DNA of 64,000 nt, taken from contig NZ_CP034753.1 of NCBI RefSeq assembly GCF_004006235.1, positions 1,612,001 to 1,676,000 on the forward strand. Direction: 5' to 3'. Under the pieces are notes generated by a model. It searched no databases. It worked only from the letters and a program-made list of their open reading frames with translations, and was not told the DNA's origin. A program made the translations under genes and the position numbers. This document shows, piece after piece, positions 1-8,121 of this stretch; position 1 is the first letter of the stretch, and each line of letters opens with the position of its first letter. Source of the stretch: Agromyces sp. LHK192. Its GTDB lineage: Bacteria; Actinomycetota; Actinomycetes; Actinomycetales; Microbacteriaceae.

Positions 1-711
1 GCCGTGGTCGCGGTCATCGCCGCGGTGCCGTGGGTCGCGCTGGTGGTCCGTTCGCGTGCGGCGCAGGCGGGCGGGGAACTCGACGACGAGGAGCCCAGGG
101 CCGGTCAGGTGCGCCTGGCGCTTCGGTCGCCGATCGCGTGGTCGCTCGCCGTCGTATTCTCGGTCACCTCGTTCAACGTGTACGTGATGTTCGCGTGGCT
201 GCCGTCGATCCTGTCGTCGGTCGCTGGCGTCGGCGACGCCGAGGCCGGGGTGCTGCTCTCGTTGTACGCCGCGATGGGGCTGCCCGCGGCGCTGCTCGTG
301 CCGCTGCTCGCGGCGCGACACGGCAAGGTGCGGCTGCTCGTCGCGGTCTCGGTCGCGTCGTTCCTGGTCGGGTACGGCGGGCTGCTCGTCGCGCCGGCGT
401 TCGCGACTTGGCTGTGGGTCGCCTTCGCCGGGACCGGCCCGCTGCTGTTCCCGCTCGCGCTCGTGCTGATCAACCTGCGGACGCGGACGCACGACGGCAC
501 GATCGCGCTCAGCGGGGTCGTGCAGTCGGTCGGGTACCTCATCGCCGCCGTCGGGCCGATCCTGATCGGCGTGCTCCACGAGGCGACCGGCGGTTGGACG
601 TGGCCCATCGCGGTGCTCGCGGCGACCGCGGTGCCCGCAGCGGTCTTCGGGTTCCGGGCCGCCCGTCCCGGCTACCTGGAGGACGGCTACCCGGCGGACT
701 CGCGCGTCTGA
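1..711 (+). CDS. MFS transporter, C-terminal part (CynX/NimT-like)
   Basis: The reading frame is open from the first base, so the gene begins before the window and only about 236 residues remain. The visible part is a run of hydrophobic helices joined by short basic loops, as in the second half of a 12-helix major facilitator. A charged loop (EEPRAGQ) around residue 35 probably marks the central cytoplasmic loop. The overall look resembles the cyanate/nitroimidazole-like CynX/NimT group, but the substrate cannot be read from this piece. The gene ends 25 bases inside the 3' end of the convergent kinase gene. A sugar or carboxylate substrate is possible given the neighbours, but this is only inference. 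Confidence 0.75.
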   Translation, partial: AVVAVIAAVPWVALVVRSRAAQAGGELDDEEPRAGQVRLALRSPIAWSLAVVFSVTSFNVYVMFAWLPSILSSVAGVGDAEAGVLLSLYAAMGLPAALLVPLLAARHGKVRLLVAVSVASFLVGYGGLLVAPAFATWLWVAFAGTGPLLFPLALVLINLRTRTHDGTIALSGVVQSVGYLIAAVGPILIGVLHEATGGWTWPIAVLAATAVPAAVFGFRAARPGYLEDGYPADSRV

Positions 712-1646
712 ATCCCGTGCATCCGGCCGGGCCGGTGCACGAGGGCTGCGGCGCCGATGAGGGGGCCCTCGTCGGACAGGCCGGAGGGCACGATCCGCAC
801 GCGGCGGGCGAAGTCGAACGCGGTGCGCTCCTCGACGGCCCGCCTCGCGTGGTCGAGCAGCGCGGGGGAGACGCGCGAGAAGCCGCCGCCGATCGCCACG
901 AGGTCGAGGTCGACGAGGTTGGTCGCCGAGGCGATCGCCCGCCCGATCGCGGTGCCCGCGCGCGCGACCGCGGCGAGCGCGATGGGGTCGCCGGCAGCGT
1001 GCGCGAGCGCGAGCTCCTCGCCGGTCTCGCCGGTGAATCCCTGCGTCCGAGCCCAGGCGACCGTGCGGGGACCGGAGGCGATGGCCTCGAGGCATCCGGT
1101 GCCGCCGCAGGCGCAGGCGTCGTCGAACCCGCCGACCTCGACGTGGCCGATGTGCCCGCCGTTGCCGGACGGCGACGGCGCCGGTTCGCCGCCGAGGAGG
1201 AGTCCGCCGCCGACGCCGGTCGAGACGACCATGCCGAGCAGGTTGCCGACGCCGCGCCCGGCGCCGATCCACGCCTCGGCGAGCGCGATGCAGAGGCCGT
1301 CGATGCGCAGGGTCACCGGTACGCCCGGCACCATCGCGGCGACGTCGGCGGCGAGCGGATGCCCGCGCCAGACGGGCAGGTTCAGGGGGGAGACCGTGCC
1401 GGCCTCGAGGTCGATGGGCCCGGCGGATCCGATGCCGACGCCGAGGAGTTCGGCGTCGGGGGGAAGGGCGGCCTGCGCGGCGCCCACGGCCTCCGCGACG
1501 GCGCGGACGAGGTCTTCCGACGAGGCTGCGGGGCCGGTGGGCCGTCGATGCCTGCTGCCGGGTTCGAGGGTTCCGTCGGGGCCGACGAGCGCGGCCTCGA
1601 CCTTGGTGCCGCCGAGGTCGACGGCGAGGGCGAGGGAACGGGGCAT
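687..1646 (-). CDS. ROK family sugar kinase
   Basis: Cytoplasmic ATP-dependent kinase of the ROK family (glucokinase, N-acetylglucosamine or N-acetylmannosamine kinases), 319 residues, a usual length. The N-terminal phosphate-binding motif DLGGTK lies at residues 9-14. The ROK zinc motif is present as GHIGH followed by CACGGTGC. A catalytic Asp is found in RIDG near residue 116, where many relatives have NDAN, so the substrate may differ from glucose. I chose the ATG at 1646 because it directly precedes the conserved N-terminus and lies six bases after a TATGCT box. An upstream ATG at 1688 would add 14 unconserved residues. The 3' end overlaps the convergent transporter. Confidence 0.85.
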   Translation of the reverse strand: MPRSLALAVDLGGTKVEAALVGPDGTLEPGSRHRRPTGPAASSEDLVRAVAEAVGAAQAALPPDAELLGVGIGSAGPIDLEAGTVSPLNLPVWRGHPLAADVAAMVPGVPVTLRIDGLCIALAEAWIGAGRGVGNLLGMVVSTGVGGGLLLGGEPAPSPSGNGGHIGHVEVGGFDDACACGGTGCLEAIASGPRTVAWARTQGFTGETGEELALAHAAGDPIALAAVARAGTAIGRAIASATNLVDLDLVAIGGGFSRVSPALLDHARRAVEERTAFDFARRVRIVPSGLSDEGPLIGAAALVHRPGRMHGIQTRESAG

Positions 1647-1652
1647 CCGATC

Positions 1653-1658
1653 AGCATA
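1653..1658 (-). promoter_or_regulatory. -10 box TATGCT, leaderless start of the ROK kinase
   Basis: TATGCT on the minus strand followed by exactly six bases and then ATG, so transcription should begin at or beside the start codon. No Shine-Dalgarno sequence is visible. Confidence 0.5.
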
Positions 1659-1711
1659 GGCTGCGCCGGAGTTCGATCCGATGCTCATATGAGCACGAAC
1701 TCCCGCGAGTG

Positions 1712-1740
1712 TTGCTGTCCGCCGGTGGGCTGCCTAGGCT
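1712..1740 (+). promoter_or_regulatory. Promoter of the SorC-type regulator
   Basis: TTGCTG at 1712-1717 and TAGGCT at 1735-1740 are separated by 17 bases, a good sigma-70/SigA layout. A leader of about 20 bases then holds the ribosome site AGGAGG at 1754-1759. Confidence 0.5.
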
Positions 1741-1765
1741 GGAAGGCAGTGGAAGGAGGCGTGAC

Positions 1766-2710
1766 TTGGACGAGATCGACGAACTCCTCTCGATCAGGGC
1801 CGCTGAGCTCTACTACGAGGAGAACAAGACCCAGGACGAGATCGGGCAGGCGCTCCGGCTGACCCGCTGGAAGGTGGGTCGCCTGCTCGCGCAGGCCAAG
1901 CAGCAGGGCTTCATCCGCATCGAGATCCTCCACCCCCGTGCCCGGCGCCTGCCGATCGAACGTCGTCTCCGCGAGGAGCGCGGCCTCGTCGATGCGATCG
2001 TCGTGTCGGCGGCCGGCGTCGGTTCGACCGAGGAGTTGCAGGCCCGCACCGCGCAGGCCGCCGCCGACTACCTGACGGCGCTCCGGCCCGTGCCGCGCAC
2101 GCTCGGCGTGAGCTGGGGGCGGACGCTGTTCGACCTCTCGCAGCACCTCCGCAACGGCTGGGCGACCGGGGTCAACGTGGTGCAGATCAACGGCGGGGTC
2201 AGCCTGAACCGCCGACCCGGCACGGCCGCGGCGACCGCGGTCGGCATCGCCCAGAAGGGCGGCGGCAGTGCGACGCTGCTGCCGAGCCCCGCGATCCTCG
2301 AACGGCTCGCCACCAAGCAGGCGATCGAGGCCGACCGCGTCGTCGCGGGCGTCATCGACCTCGCCCGCTCCGCCGACGCCTACGTGTTCAGCGCGGGCGC
2401 CGCAGACCACTCCTCCGTCCATGTCGAGAGCGGATACCTCGCCGCATCCGAGGTCGACCTCCTCGTGCAGAAGGGCGCCGTCGGCGACGTCGTCGGCCGC
2501 TACATCGACTCCGACGGCAACATCGTCGACCCCGCCCTCGACGCGCGCACGGTCGGCCTCACCCTCGACGAACTCCGCGCCGCGAAGCTCTCGATCGCGG
2601 TCGTCTCGGGCCCGGCGAAGCATCCGGTCGCCGATGCGGTCGTCCGCAGCGGCCTGTGCACCGTCCTCGTCACCGACGAGGCGACCGCACTCCACCTCCT
2701 CGACGGCTGA
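1766..2710 (+). CDS. SorC/DeoR-type sugar-binding transcriptional regulator
   Basis: DNA-binding regulator of the SorC family, 314 residues. The first 55 residues form the helix-turn-helix (KTQDEIGQALRLTRWKVGRLL), and the rest is the sugar-phosphate-binding domain related to phosphosugar isomerases, with the typical VSWGRTL and KQAIEADRVVAG stretches. I chose the TTG start at 1766 because a strong AGGAGG lies seven bases upstream. The in-frame ATG at 1709 overlaps the promoter. It directly precedes deoC and the aldehyde dehydrogenases, so it most likely controls them in response to a phosphorylated sugar such as deoxyribose 5-phosphate. The ligand is inferred from context only. Confidence 0.85.
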   Translation: MDEIDELLSIRAAELYYEENKTQDEIGQALRLTRWKVGRLLAQAKQQGFIRIEILHPRARRLPIERRLREERGLVDAIVVSAAGVGSTEELQARTAQAAADYLTALRPVPRTLGVSWGRTLFDLSQHLRNGWATGVNVVQINGGVSLNRRPGTAAATAVGIAQKGGGSATLLPSPAILERLATKQAIEADRVVAGVIDLARSADAYVFSAGAADHSSVHVESGYLAASEVDLLVQKGAVGDVVGRYIDSDGNIVDPALDARTVGLTLDELRAAKLSIAVVSGPAKHPVADAVVRSGLCTVLVTDEATALHLLDG

Positions 2711-2772
2711 CGTCGTCATCATCGGCGCCGGACGGCGCCCGACCATCCAGACACGATCGGCAGGTTCCCACC

Positions 2773-3780
2773 ATGGCAGGCACCTCACTCGTCACGGCCC
2801 GCGAGCGCGCGCTCGCGGTCCTGGGCGGCGAGCCCGACGACGCGACCCTGCGTCGCTACCTCCACGGCATCCCCGGCGTCGACGCCGTCGGCCTCGAGCA
2901 GCGGGCGGCCGGACTCGGCACGCGCTCGATCAAGACCACCTCGAAGGCGTGGGCGCTGGACCGCATCATCTCGCTCATCGACCTCACCACGCTCGAGGGC
3001 GCCGACACGCCGGGCAAGGTCCGTTCGCTCGTCGGCAAGGCGCTGCACCCCGACCCCGCAGACCCCTCCACGCCGCGCGTCGCCGCGGTCTGCGTCTACG
3101 GCGACATGGTGCAGACCGCCGTCGAGGCGCTCGGCGCCGCGCACGGCGACCCCGACGACGGCGCGATCGCGGTCGCCGCCGTCGCGACCGCGTTCCCCAG
3201 CGGCCGTTCGTCGCTCGAGATCAAGCTGGCCGACACCGCCGAGGCCGTCGCGGCCGGTGCCGACGAGATCGACATGGTCATCGACCGCGGGGCGTTCCTC
3301 GCGGGCCGCTACGGCCTCGTGTTCGACCAGATCGCCGCCGTCAAGGAGGCCTGCCGCCGAACCGACGGCACGAGCGCGAGCCTCAAGGTGATCCTCGAGA
3401 CGGGCGAGCTCGTCACGTACGACAACGTGCGGCGGGCGTCGTGGCTGTCGATCCTCGCGGGCGGCGACTTCATCAAGACGTCGACGGGCAAGGTGCAACC
3501 AGCCGCGACCCTGCCGGTGACCCTGCTCATGCTCGAGGTCGTGCGCGACTGGCACCGACTGACCGGTCAGCGCATCGGCGTGAAGCCCGCCGGCGGCATC
3601 CGCGCGTCGAAGGACGCGATCAAGTACCTCGTCACGGTCGCCGAGACCGTCGGCGAGGAGTGGCTCCAGCCGCACCTGTTCCGCTTCGGCGCGTCCAGCC
3701 TGCTGAACGACGTACTCCTGCAGCGTCAGAAGCTCGCGACCGGGCACTACTCCGGCGCCGACTACGTGACCATCGACTGA
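2773..3780 (+). CDS. deoC: Deoxyribose-phosphate aldolase
   Basis: Class I aldolase splitting 2-deoxyribose 5-phosphate into acetaldehyde and glyceraldehyde 3-phosphate, the last step of deoxynucleoside breakdown. It has 335 residues, the long form with an N-terminal extension of about 50 residues. The Schiff-base lysine is K235 in FIKTSTGK, the second active-site lysine is K271 in GVKPAGG, and the acid Asp is D167 in EIDMVI. The ATG at 2773 is chosen because the conserved protein begins there; the region between 2711 and 2772 holds no clear promoter. Ten bases separate it from the aldehyde dehydrogenase, consistent with one operon that also removes the acetaldehyde. Confidence 0.93.
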   Translation: MAGTSLVTARERALAVLGGEPDDATLRRYLHGIPGVDAVGLEQRAAGLGTRSIKTTSKAWALDRIISLIDLTTLEGADTPGKVRSLVGKALHPDPADPSTPRVAAVCVYGDMVQTAVEALGAAHGDPDDGAIAVAAVATAFPSGRSSLEIKLADTAEAVAAGADEIDMVIDRGAFLAGRYGLVFDQIAAVKEACRRTDGTSASLKVILETGELVTYDNVRRASWLSILAGGDFIKTSTGKVQPAATLPVTLLMLEVVRDWHRLTGQRIGVKPAGGIRASKDAIKYLVTVAETVGEEWLQPHLFRFGASSLLNDVLLQRQKLATGHYSGADYVTID

Positions 3781-3790
3781 GAGGCACCCC

Positions 3791-5365
3791 ATGAGCTTCC
3801 TCGAATACGCCCCCGCGCCCGAGTCGCGCTCGATCCTCGCCCTGCGCGACGACTACGGCCTCTTCATCGACGGCGAGTTCGTCGCCGGTCGCGGCACGCC
3901 GTTCCAGACCATCTCGCCGGCGAGCGAGGAGCGCATCGCGACGATCGCGAACGCGAACCCGCAGGACGTCGACGACGCCGTCGCGGCCGCCCGCCGCGCC
4001 TACGAGAAGGTGTGGTCGCGGATGTCCGGCCGCGACCGCGGCAAGTACCTGTTCCGCATCGCCCGGCTCCTCCAGGAGCGCGCGCGTGAACTCGCCGTCG
4101 CCGAGTCGCTCGACAACGGCAAGCCCATCAAGGAGTCGCGCGACGTCGACGTGCCGCTCGTGGCCGCCTGGTTCTTCTACTACGCCGGATGGGCGGACAA
4201 GCTCGACCACGCGGGTCTCGGCGCAGACCCCCGCTCGCTCGGCGTCGCGGCACAGGTCATCCCGTGGAACTTCCCGCTGCTCATGCTCGCGTGGAAGATC
4301 GCTCCCGCGCTCGCCGCGGGCAACACCGTCGTGCTGAAGCCCGCGGAGACCACGCCGCTGAGCGCGCTGCTCTTCGCCGAGATCGTGCAGCAGGCCGACC
4401 TGCCCCCGGGCGTCGTGAACATCGTCACGGGTGCCGGCGACACCGGTCAGGCGCTCGTCGCGCACCCCGGCGTCGACAAGGTCGCCTTCACCGGCTCGAC
4501 CGCGGTCGGCCGCGAGATCGCGAAGACGGTCGCGGGCACGTCGAAGAAGCTCACGCTGGAGCTCGGCGGGAAGGCCGCGAACATCGTGTTCGACGACGCC
4601 CCGATCGACCAGGCCGTCGAGGGCATCGTCAACGGCATCTTCTTCAACCAGGGCCACGTGTGCTGCGCCGGTTCACGGCTGCTCGTGCAGGAATCGGTCC
4701 ACGACGAGGTCGTCGACCGGCTGAAGCACCGGCTCTCGACGCTGCGGCTCGGCGACCCGCTCGACAAGAACACCGACATCGGGGCGATCAACTCGCGCGA
4801 ACAGCTCGACCGCATCCGCGAGCTGACGGCTGCCGGCGAGGCCGAGGGCGCCGAGCGCTGGAGCGCGCCGTGCGAGATCCCCGAGAACGGCTTCTGGTTC
4901 GCGCCGACCGTGTTCACGGGTGTCGAGACGAGCCACCGCATCGCGCGCGAGGAGATCTTCGGACCGGTGCTCTCGGTGCTCACCTTCCGCACGCCGCAGG
5001 AGGCGATCGCGAAGGCGAACAACACGCCGTACGGACTCTCGGCGGGCATCTGGACTGACAAGGGCAGCCGGATCCTCGCGGTCGCCGACCAGCTGCGCGC
5101 CGGAGTCGTCTGGGCCAACACGTTCAACCGCTTCGACCCGTCGAGCCCGTTCGGCGGGTACAAGGAGTCGGGCTACGGGCGCGAGGGGGGTCGCCACGGG
5201 CTCGGCGCGTACCTGAAGCCCGCGACCTCGGGACGCGCCGCCGTGGTTGCGCCGCAGCGTGCCGTGACGGATGCCGCGGCCGCGGCATCCGCGGGGGCAT
5301 CCGATGCCGCCGCGAAGCCCCGCGTGCGACGAACCCGCGCCGCGAAGAAGGGAGCCGCGAAGTGA
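3791..5365 (+). CDS. NAD(P)-dependent aldehyde dehydrogenase, full length
   Basis: Oxidises an aldehyde to an acid with NAD(P). The position behind deoC suggests acetaldehyde, though the substrate is not proven. It has 524 residues. The cofactor/active-site motif IPWNFP is present, the general base is E257 in LELGGK, and the catalytic cysteine is C291 in HVCCAGS. EEIFGPV and SPFGGYKESGYGRE follow in order. The C-terminal 45 residues are unusual: an Ala/Asp/Ser-rich stretch followed by a Lys/Arg tail (RVRRTRAAKKGAAK) that looks histone-like and is not part of the ALDH fold. The stop codon overlaps the next start by four bases (GTGA), which predicts translational coupling with the half-length partner. 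Confidence 0.92.
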   Translation: MSFLEYAPAPESRSILALRDDYGLFIDGEFVAGRGTPFQTISPASEERIATIANANPQDVDDAVAAARRAYEKVWSRMSGRDRGKYLFRIARLLQERARELAVAESLDNGKPIKESRDVDVPLVAAWFFYYAGWADKLDHAGLGADPRSLGVAAQVIPWNFPLLMLAWKIAPALAAGNTVVLKPAETTPLSALLFAEIVQQADLPPGVVNIVTGAGDTGQALVAHPGVDKVAFTGSTAVGREIAKTVAGTSKKLTLELGGKAANIVFDDAPIDQAVEGIVNGIFFNQGHVCCAGSRLLVQESVHDEVVDRLKHRLSTLRLGDPLDKNTDIGAINSREQLDRIRELTAAGEAEGAERWSAPCEIPENGFWFAPTVFTGVETSHRIAREEIFGPVLSVLTFRTPQEAIAKANNTPYGLSAGIWTDKGSRILAVADQLRAGVVWANTFNRFDPSSPFGGYKESGYGREGGRHGLGAYLKPATSGRAAVVAPQRAVTDAAAAASAGASDAAAKPRVRRTRAAKKGAAK

Positions 5366-6222
5366 GCCGCCTCGCCGTGCCCAAGACCTACAAGCTGTTC
5401 ATCGGCGGCGCGTTCCCGCGCAGCGAGTCCGGCCGCACCTACGAGGTGACGGGCGCGGGCGGCACGTTCCTCGCGAACGCCGCGAAGGCCTCGCGCAAGG
5501 ACGCCCGCGACGCGGTGGTCGCCGCTCGCGGCGCGGTCGGCGGCTGGGCGGGCGCCACCGCGTACAACCGCGGTCAGGTGCTCTACCGCATCGCCGAGCT
5601 GCTCGAGGGGCGACGGGCCCAGTTCGTCGCCGAGATCGAGGAGGCCGAGGGCGCCACGCGCGCACAGGCCGGCGCGCAGGTCGACGAGGCGATCGACCGC
5701 TGGGTCTGGTACGCCGGGTGGGCCGACAAGTTCGCCCAGGTCGCCGGCGGGGCGAACCCGGTCGCGGGTCCGTACTTCAACATCTCGGTGCCGGAGCCGA
5801 CCGGGGTCGTCGCGATCGTGGCGCCGCAGGACTCGTCGCTGCTCGGCCTCGTGTCGGCCGTCGCGCCCGCGCTCGTGGCGGGCAACGTCGTCGTCGTCGT
5901 CGCGAGCGAGCGGTTCCCGCTGTCGGCGATCAGCCTCGCCGAGGTGCTCGCGACGAGCGACGTGCCGAAGGGCGTCGTCAACGTGCTGACGGGGTCGCCG
6001 GCCGAGATCGCGCCGTGGCTCGCCGCACACGCCGACGTGAACGCGCTCGACCTGGTCGGCGCGGCCGACCTCGACTGGGTGGACCTCGAGATCGCGGCCG
6101 CCGACACGCTCAAGCGCGTCCTGCGTCCTGAACAGGGGCCGGATGCCGCAGCGCCCGCCCTCGACCGCATCGCCGCGTTCACCGAGACGAAGACGGTCTG
6201 GCACACGAAGAGCCTGCGCTGA
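5362..6222 (+). CDS. Half-length aldehyde dehydrogenase-like protein without catalytic domain
   Basis: A 286-residue ALDH relative against about 480 for the family. Residues 1-235 match the N-terminal NAD-binding half. The usual IPWNFP is replaced by VAPQDSSLLG, and the catalytic Glu and Cys region is absent. The last residues (LDRIAAFTETKTVW) resemble the C-terminal strand used in ALDH oligomerisation, as if an internal catalytic block had been removed. There is no frameshift remnant: the next gene starts five bases after the stop. It overlaps the full ALDH by four bases, so the two are probably made together and may form a mixed oligomer. An independent enzymatic role is unlikely. Confidence 0.85.
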   Translation: MSRLAVPKTYKLFIGGAFPRSESGRTYEVTGAGGTFLANAAKASRKDARDAVVAARGAVGGWAGATAYNRGQVLYRIAELLEGRRAQFVAEIEEAEGATRAQAGAQVDEAIDRWVWYAGWADKFAQVAGGANPVAGPYFNISVPEPTGVVAIVAPQDSSLLGLVSAVAPALVAGNVVVVVASERFPLSAISLAEVLATSDVPKGVVNVLTGSPAEIAPWLAAHADVNALDLVGAADLDWVDLEIAAADTLKRVLRPEQGPDAAAPALDRIAAFTETKTVWHTKSLR

Positions 6223-6226
6223 GCCG

Positions 6227-6466
6227 ATGGCGGGTCGCAACGGAGCGTCCGACGAGCGGGGCCGCCTCGAGGCCGACCCGTTCGACTACCGCGTCACGGG
6301 GGCGGGCGCGGTCATCGTGTCGCGAGGGGGCCGGCCAGTGATGACGGTCGGCGGTCGCGACGCGGCCCGACTCGTCGCCGCCCTGCAGCAGGCCGACGAC
6401 GGCAGGACCCAGCACCTGCTCGCACGCGCCAGCGGGAACTACCGGAGAGGCAACGAGCGGACCTGA
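6227..6466 (+). CDS. Conserved 79-residue hypothetical protein
   Basis: Short soluble protein beginning at the ATG at 6227, four bases after the stop of the half-ALDH, so it is probably the last gene of the deoC operon. It carries a compact motif DPFDYRVTGAGAVIVSRGG followed by a predicted helix (GRDAARLVAALQ) and an arginine-rich end (ASGNYRRGNER). I recall similar short proteins in related actinobacteria but no assigned function. No metal site, membrane segment or signal peptide is visible. Confidence 0.7.
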   Translation: MAGRNGASDERGRLEADPFDYRVTGAGAVIVSRGGRPVMTVGGRDAARLVAALQQADDGRTQHLLARASGNYRRGNERT

Positions 6467-6506
6467 TGCGCGGAAGCGGCCGGACTCGGCGGGCGGGCAT
6501 CGGCTG

Positions 6507-8054
6507 ATGCGCGTCCTCGTCACCGGCGCGACCGGATACCTCGGTGGGCGGTTGGCACCGCGACTGCTCGATGCCGGCCACGACGTGCGGGTGTTCGTGC
6601 GTCGGCCGGAACGCCTGGCCGAGGTGCCCTGGGCCGCGAAGGTCGACGTCGTGGCGGGCGACCTGCTCGATGCCGAAGCCGTCGCGGAAGCGGTCGACGG
6701 AGTCGACGCCGTCTACTACCTCGCACACGCCATGGGCACGCGAGGCGACTTCGAGGCCGCCGAGCTCGCCGCGGCACGCAACGTTGCGACGGCGGCGGCC
6801 GCCGCCGGGGTGTCCCGGATCGTCTACCTCGGCGGACTGCATCCGGCGACGGGCCGGCTGTCGCGCCACCTGCGATCGCGTGCCCAGGTCGGCGAGGTGC
6901 TCCTCGCCTCGGGCGTCCCGACGATCGTGCTCCAGGCCGGCGTGGTCATCGGCTCGGGCTCGACGTCGTTCGAGATGATCCGCCACCTCACGGAGGTGCT
7001 GCCGTACATGCCCGCGCCCCGGTGGGTGCGTTCGTGGATCCAGCCGATCGCCGTGCGCGACGTGCTGCACTACCTGCTGCGCGCCCTGGATGCGCCCGAG
7101 GGCGTCAATCGCGCCTTCGACATCGGCGGGCCCGACGTGCTCAGGTACGGCCAGTTGATGAACGGCTACGCGGTCGAGGCGGGCCTCCGGCAGCGGCCGA
7201 TCGCGGCACTGCCGGTGCTCACGCCGTGGCTCGCCGGCCAGTGGGTGAACCTCGTCACGCCGATCCCGCGGCGGCTGGCCGTGCCGATCATCGAGTCGCT
7301 CCAGTTCGACTGCGTCGTCCACGACCATGACATCGATGCGGTGATCCCGCCGCCGGGGGAGGGGCTCGTCGGCTACCGCAGGGCCGTCCGGCTCGCGCTC
7401 GAGCGCGAGCGCACGGGCGAGGTCGAGACGAGCTGGCGCAACAGCGAGGTGGTGGATGCCCCGAGCGACCCGCTGCCGAGCGACCCCGACTGGGCCGGAC
7501 ACACGGTGTACGTCGACCGACGCGAACGGCGCACGACGGCATCGACCGATGCCGTGTTCACGGTGATCGAGGGGGTCGGGGGAGAGCGCGGCTGGTACTC
7601 CTTCCCGTTGTTGTGGGCGATCCGGGGTTGGATCGACAAGGTCACCGGCGGCGTCGGGCTCGGTCGCGGCAGACTGCACCCCGACACCCTCCGCGTCGGC
7701 GACGCGGTGGACTTCTGGCGGGTGGAGGCGGTCGAACGCGGCCGGTCGCTGCGCCTTCGGGCGGAGATGCGCCTGCCCGGCCGGGCGTGGCTCGAGCTCA
7801 GCGTCGAACCCGGCGACGGCTCCGGCCCACGCGCCGCCGCCGACAGCGCCTCGGCGGCCGCCGCCGTGTATCGACAGCGTGCCGTGTACTTCCCGAAGGG
7901 CCTGGCGGGCCGCGCGTACTGGTGGGCGATCGCGCCGTTCCACGGCGTCATCTTCGCGGGCATGGCGAACCGGATCACGGCCGAGGCCGAGGCGCTCGAA
8001 CGGCAGCGCGGCGCGGAGGCGGACCCGGCGGAAAAAGAGATAACGAATCGGTAA
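6507..8054 (+). CDS. SDR-type NAD(P)-binding protein fused to a DUF2867 domain
   Basis: Two-domain protein of 515 residues. Residues 1-300 form an extended/atypical short-chain dehydrogenase fold with the dinucleotide motif GATGYLGGRLAPRLL at the N-terminus. From about 330 to the end is a DUF2867 domain (EGVGGERGWYSFPLLWAIRG near the middle, WWAIAPFHGVIF near the end). This fusion is common in actinobacteria and resembles YcjU/NmrA-like proteins of unknown substrate. The ATG at 6507 has no strong Shine-Dalgarno. The gene lies 40 bases after the deoC operon and could be read through from it. Reaction and substrate are unknown. Confidence 0.82.
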   Translation: MRVLVTGATGYLGGRLAPRLLDAGHDVRVFVRRPERLAEVPWAAKVDVVAGDLLDAEAVAEAVDGVDAVYYLAHAMGTRGDFEAAELAAARNVATAAAAAGVSRIVYLGGLHPATGRLSRHLRSRAQVGEVLLASGVPTIVLQAGVVIGSGSTSFEMIRHLTEVLPYMPAPRWVRSWIQPIAVRDVLHYLLRALDAPEGVNRAFDIGGPDVLRYGQLMNGYAVEAGLRQRPIAALPVLTPWLAGQWVNLVTPIPRRLAVPIIESLQFDCVVHDHDIDAVIPPPGEGLVGYRRAVRLALERERTGEVETSWRNSEVVDAPSDPLPSDPDWAGHTVYVDRRERRTTASTDAVFTVIEGVGGERGWYSFPLLWAIRGWIDKVTGGVGLGRGRLHPDTLRVGDAVDFWRVEAVERGRSLRLRAEMRLPGRAWLELSVEPGDGSGPRAAADSASAAAAVYRQRAVYFPKGLAGRAYWWAIAPFHGVIFAGMANRITAEAEALERQRGAEADPAEKEITNR

Positions 8055-8064
8055 CGGGCTGTGC

Positions 8065-8070
8065 TAGCGT
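8065..8070 (+). promoter_or_regulatory. -10 box TAGCGT before the glycerophosphodiesterase
   Basis: TAGCGT lies 51 bases before the ATG and matches the -10 type seen elsewhere in the window. No convincing -35 element stands 16-19 bases upstream. Confidence 0.35.
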
Positions 8071-8121
8071 GGCCGTCACCTCCCGGGCAACGGCGCGCGG
8101 GAGCGGAAAGGCCCGAACCCG

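Noticed and set aside
5362..6222. Half-length ALDH as a frameshifted pseudogene or sequencing error
   Set aside because: No catalytic ALDH segment follows in any frame before the next gene at 6227, the ends are clean, and the C-terminal ALDH-like strand is kept in the same frame.
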